From CALRGL01 sp964374035 (GTDB lineage: Bacteria > Patescibacteriota > Patescibacteriia > UBA9934 > GWF2-40-263): 14,296 bases of DNA. The stretch spans positions 1 through 14,296 of the forward strand of contig CAYJWY010000026.1 in NCBI GenBank assembly GCA_964374035.1, read 5' to 3'. Below are positions 13,154-14,296 of this stretch, piece by piece. The translations under genes and the position numbers were made by a program. Positions within the stretch are counted from its first letter, which is position 1, and each line of letters starts with the position of its first letter. The notes beneath the pieces are model-generated. The model was not told where the DNA came from, made no database searches, and saw only the letters and a program-made list of their open reading frames with translations.

Positions 13154-13159
13154 ATTATA
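13154..13159 (-). promoter_or_regulatory. -10 box of tRNA-Ile promoter
   Basis: A perfect TATAAT on the minus strand, placing transcription start near 13147, about 11 bases before the mature tRNA. A TTGACA lies upstream but only 11 bases away, too close for a normal -35. Confidence 0.55.
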
Positions 13160-13176
13160 CACTGTCGCTGTGTCAA

Positions 13177-13231
13177 CCCCTCCCTTCGCCAAGGGAGGGG
13201 CTAGTTTTTTCCTCGCGAGAGGAGGGGTCAA
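13177..13231 (+). repeat. CCCCTCC...GGAGGGG hairpin plus partial palindrome copy 2
   Basis: This belongs to the gene-free stretch 13137-13370. A 10-bp hairpin CCCCTCCCTT-CGCC-AAGGGAGGGG (13177-13200) is followed by CTAGTTTTTT, then by a partial copy of the 10573 palindrome (13212-13231, identical over CTCGCGAGAGGAGGGGTCAA). The hairpin with its T-run looks like a plus-strand terminator, but no plus-strand gene lies upstream of it. Confidence 0.75.
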
Positions 13232-13236
13232 TGGGG

Positions 13237-13261
13237 TATAATGTCGCCGTATGAACCCATA
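13237..13261 (+). promoter_or_regulatory. Orphan TATAAT followed by a three-codon ORF (MNP-stop)
   Basis: TATAAT (13237-13242), 8 bases, then ATG AAC CCA TAG (13251-13262). The spacing equals that at the 8834 promoter (TATACT, 8 bases, ATG). No clear -35 is seen at 17 bases; the repeat sequence occupies that place. It could be a decayed gene start or a minimal leader ORF. Confidence 0.35.
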
Positions 13262-13275
13262 GCGAGTTTTCATTC

Positions 13276-13303
13276 GTCATCCTGAGTGCACCCAAAGGAT
13301 GAC
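13276..13303. repeat. GTCATCCT/AGGATGAC inverted repeat
   Basis: GTCATCCT (13276-13283) and AGGATGAC (13296-13303) form an 8-bp stem with a 12-base loop. The flank CATTCGTCATCCTGAG resembles the TCATCCTGAG-type dispersed repeats known from many bacterial genomes. No second copy lies in this window. Confidence 0.55.
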
Positions 13304-13370
13304 AGACAACGATGAAATCTTGTTTGTTCCTAAATTAAGAGAAGATACAGGATAACCCACACTGAATTCT

Positions 13371-13847
13371 ATGGATTTTGAACCGAATTCGTTGACCACA
13401 TTTCTCGCAATCGTTTGGTTTATTGTCTACTGGGTGCTCGGTGGTGTCTTCTTTGCTGTTTTGGCGATTTTGAAACTTGGTCGACTGAAAAAAGTTCGAT
13501 TCAGCTGTTTGTTTACGGTTCTCGCGGCGTTTTGCGGCTATGTCGCCGCCTTTTGGGGAACCCTTTACGGTGATCAGGCGATTCGTGTGTGTTTACAACA
13601 AGCCCAAACGAAGGCCGAGGTGATCACATCGCTTTTTGGTTGTGGATTTTCCGCTGTGTTTGGAGCGTTTCTCGCAGGCGCCGCTGTACTCACGTTTGGA
13701 GGGCTCGTGATTATGTCGATGTCAAAATCAAAATCCAAACCGTGGATTGTGCTTGAACAAACAGAAACCGGACAAGATGTTGAACAAGAAACACCGACGA
13801 ATGCGGAGCACGAGGGAGAGAAGCCGCGCATGAGTAAGTTTTTTTGA
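13371..13847 (+). CDS. Integral membrane protein of unknown function
   Basis: A 158-residue protein, not recognised. Three hydrophobic segments are visible: about 9-35 (FLAIVWFIVYWVLGGVFFAV), 44-64 (FSCLFTVLAAFCGYVAAFWG) and 86-115 (SLFGCGFSAVFGAFLAGAAV). A polar, acidic cytoplasmic-type tail follows (about 120-158, SKSKSKPW...ETPTNAEHEGEKP). A basic loop, KLGRLKKVR, lies between helices 1 and 2. Three cysteines lie in or near helices. A weak promoter candidate is TTGTTT (13320-13325), 17-18 bases, AGATAC/GATACA, which gives a leader of about 15 bases without a Shine-Dalgarno sequence. The gene ends 49 bases before the DoxX-like gene on the same strand, and its stop overlaps that gene's -35 box. 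Confidence 0.75.
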   Translation: MDFEPNSLTTFLAIVWFIVYWVLGGVFFAVLAILKLGRLKKVRFSCLFTVLAAFCGYVAAFWGTLYGDQAIRVCLQQAQTKAEVITSLFGCGFSAVFGAFLAGAAVLTFGGLVIMSMSKSKSKPWIVLEQTETGQDVEQETPTNAEHEGEKPRMSKFF

Positions 13848-13873
13848 GATGAATTTCATGTGTTTTTTATAAA
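13844..13873 (+). promoter_or_regulatory. Promoter of the DoxX-like gene
   Basis: TTGAGA (13844-13849), 18 bases, TATAAA (13868-13873). The predicted start is near 13880, giving a leader of about 17 bases before ATG 13897. Confidence 0.5.
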
Positions 13874-13896
13874 TTTTCATCGATTGCAAAAATCGT

Positions 13897-14280
13897 ATGG
13901 TGAATCATCATCATGTCGAGTGGGTTTTGCGTATTGCTGTGGCAGGAACTTTTTTTGGTCATGGAATGTTTGCTTTGCAACAAAAAGCCGGTTGGTTTAA
14001 GTATTTTTCTGCTGTCGGTATCACAAATCCCGACACGATTGGAACAATGCTGGTCTTGATTGGTGTTATGGATATTGTTCTTGCTGTTTTGCTACTCGTC
14101 AAACCTGTTCGACTAGTACTGTTGTGGATGGCTCTTTGGGGTCTTTGGACAGCTTTGATTCGTTGGCCGATTGGCCCTGACCCTGTTTGGGACTTTGTCG
14201 AACGCTGGGCAAATTGGGGTGCACCACTTGCCCTGCTTCTGCTTCTTGGTTGGCCAAAAAAGAGGAAAGAATGGTTCTAA
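13897..14280 (+). CDS. DoxX-like integral membrane protein
   Basis: A 127-residue protein with four hydrophobic segments: about 10-27 (LRIAVAGTFFGHGMFALQ), 45-66 (TIGTMLVLIGVMDIVLAVLLLV), 69-88 and 109-119 (PLALLLLLGWP). The layout and motifs (RIAVAGTFFGHGMFAL, LIGVMDIVLAVLLL.KP.R, WMALWGLWTALIRWP, ERWANWGAPLALL) fit the DoxX-like family. Those proteins are small four-helix proteins of the cytoplasmic membrane whose biochemical role is mostly undefined; some are linked to quinone or redox systems. The start at 13897 fits the upstream promoter. A histidine cluster (NHHHVE) sits at the N-terminus. A new copy of the CCCCTCC palindrome begins 4-5 bases after its TAA and is cut by the window end. 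Confidence 0.8.
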   Translation: MVNHHHVEWVLRIAVAGTFFGHGMFALQQKAGWFKYFSAVGITNPDTIGTMLVLIGVMDIVLAVLLLVKPVRLVLLWMALWGLWTALIRWPIGPDPVWDFVERWANWGAPLALLLLLGWPKKRKEWF

Positions 14281-14283
14281 AAA

Positions 14284-14296
14284 CACCCCTCCTCTC
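14284..14296 (+). repeat. Palindrome copy 3, truncated by window end
   Basis: CACCCCTCCTCTC is identical to the left half of the 10573 palindrome with its preceding C, again directly after a stop codon. The rest lies outside the window. Confidence 0.6.

Noticed and set aside
13154..13175. TTGACA plus TATAAT pair upstream of tRNA-Ile as a full promoter
   Set aside because: The spacing is only 11 bases, too short for sigma70-type recognition; only the -10 is kept.
179..14280. Possible UGA recoding as in SR1/Gracilibacteria
   Set aside because: TGA ends cysteine-rich gene B, rluD, cmk and the 13371-13847 gene at sensible positions, including the ATGA rluD/cmk overlap.

Overview
The window looks like chromosomal DNA from a Candidate Phyla Radiation (Patescibacteria) bacterium. 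This is an inference. It rests on a membrane-anchored family-5 solute-binding protein with no lipobox, two-helix pilin-like membrane modules of the type common in these genomes, an archaeal-type short CMP kinase, tightly packed overlapping genes, very few Shine-Dalgarno sequences and a tRNA-Ile with a UAU anticodon. TGA is used as a stop (cysteine-rich gene B, rluD, cmk and the 13.4 kb membrane gene), so the SR1/Gracilibacteria code does not apply.

Layout. Positions 41-2162, minus strand: secG, then a TM-anchored peptide-type solute-binding protein, a strong terminator and tRNA-Leu(CAG). Positions 2228-5868, plus strand: divergent from secG, an operon of a DsbA-fold protein and two tandem paralogous cysteine-rich membrane proteins, the three genes overlapping one another and closed by a hairpin terminator. 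Positions 5869-8780: full-length uvrA, whose ATG abuts that terminator, then its own terminator. Positions 8811-10566: a monocistronic secreted 572-residue protein of unknown function behind a near-consensus promoter. Positions 10573-10633: a palindromic repeat and a bidirectional terminator. Positions 10640-12906, minus strand: a small membrane protein, rluD-type pseudouridine synthase, cmk, and rplS with its own promoter and an unusual N-terminal extension. Positions 13020-13136, minus strand: tRNA-Ile(UAU) running into a perfect hairpin. Positions 13137-13370: a gene-free stretch with two repeat families and an orphan promoter. Positions 13371-14280, plus strand: two membrane proteins (one unknown, one DoxX-like), followed at the window edge by the start of another palindrome copy.

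The most interesting system is the dsbA-like/cysteine-rich operon. Each large protein has a signal peptide, a first cysteine-rich domain (10 or 12 Cys), a pilin-like two-helix membrane hairpin and a second domain in which all 18 Cys align between the paralogues. Predicted topology puts both cysteine-rich domains outside the membrane, where the co-transcribed DsbA-fold protein would act. That protein has CPYS instead of CxxC. A disulfide-stabilised surface apparatus with a dedicated thiol chaperone is a reasonable hypothesis, but its function is unknown.

Other points of interest are the tRNA-Ile(UAU), promoters lying so close to start codons that the mRNAs should be (nearly) leaderless, a family of CCCCTCC...GGAGGGG palindromes at gene 3' ends, and terminators whose U-tract ends exactly where the next gene begins.
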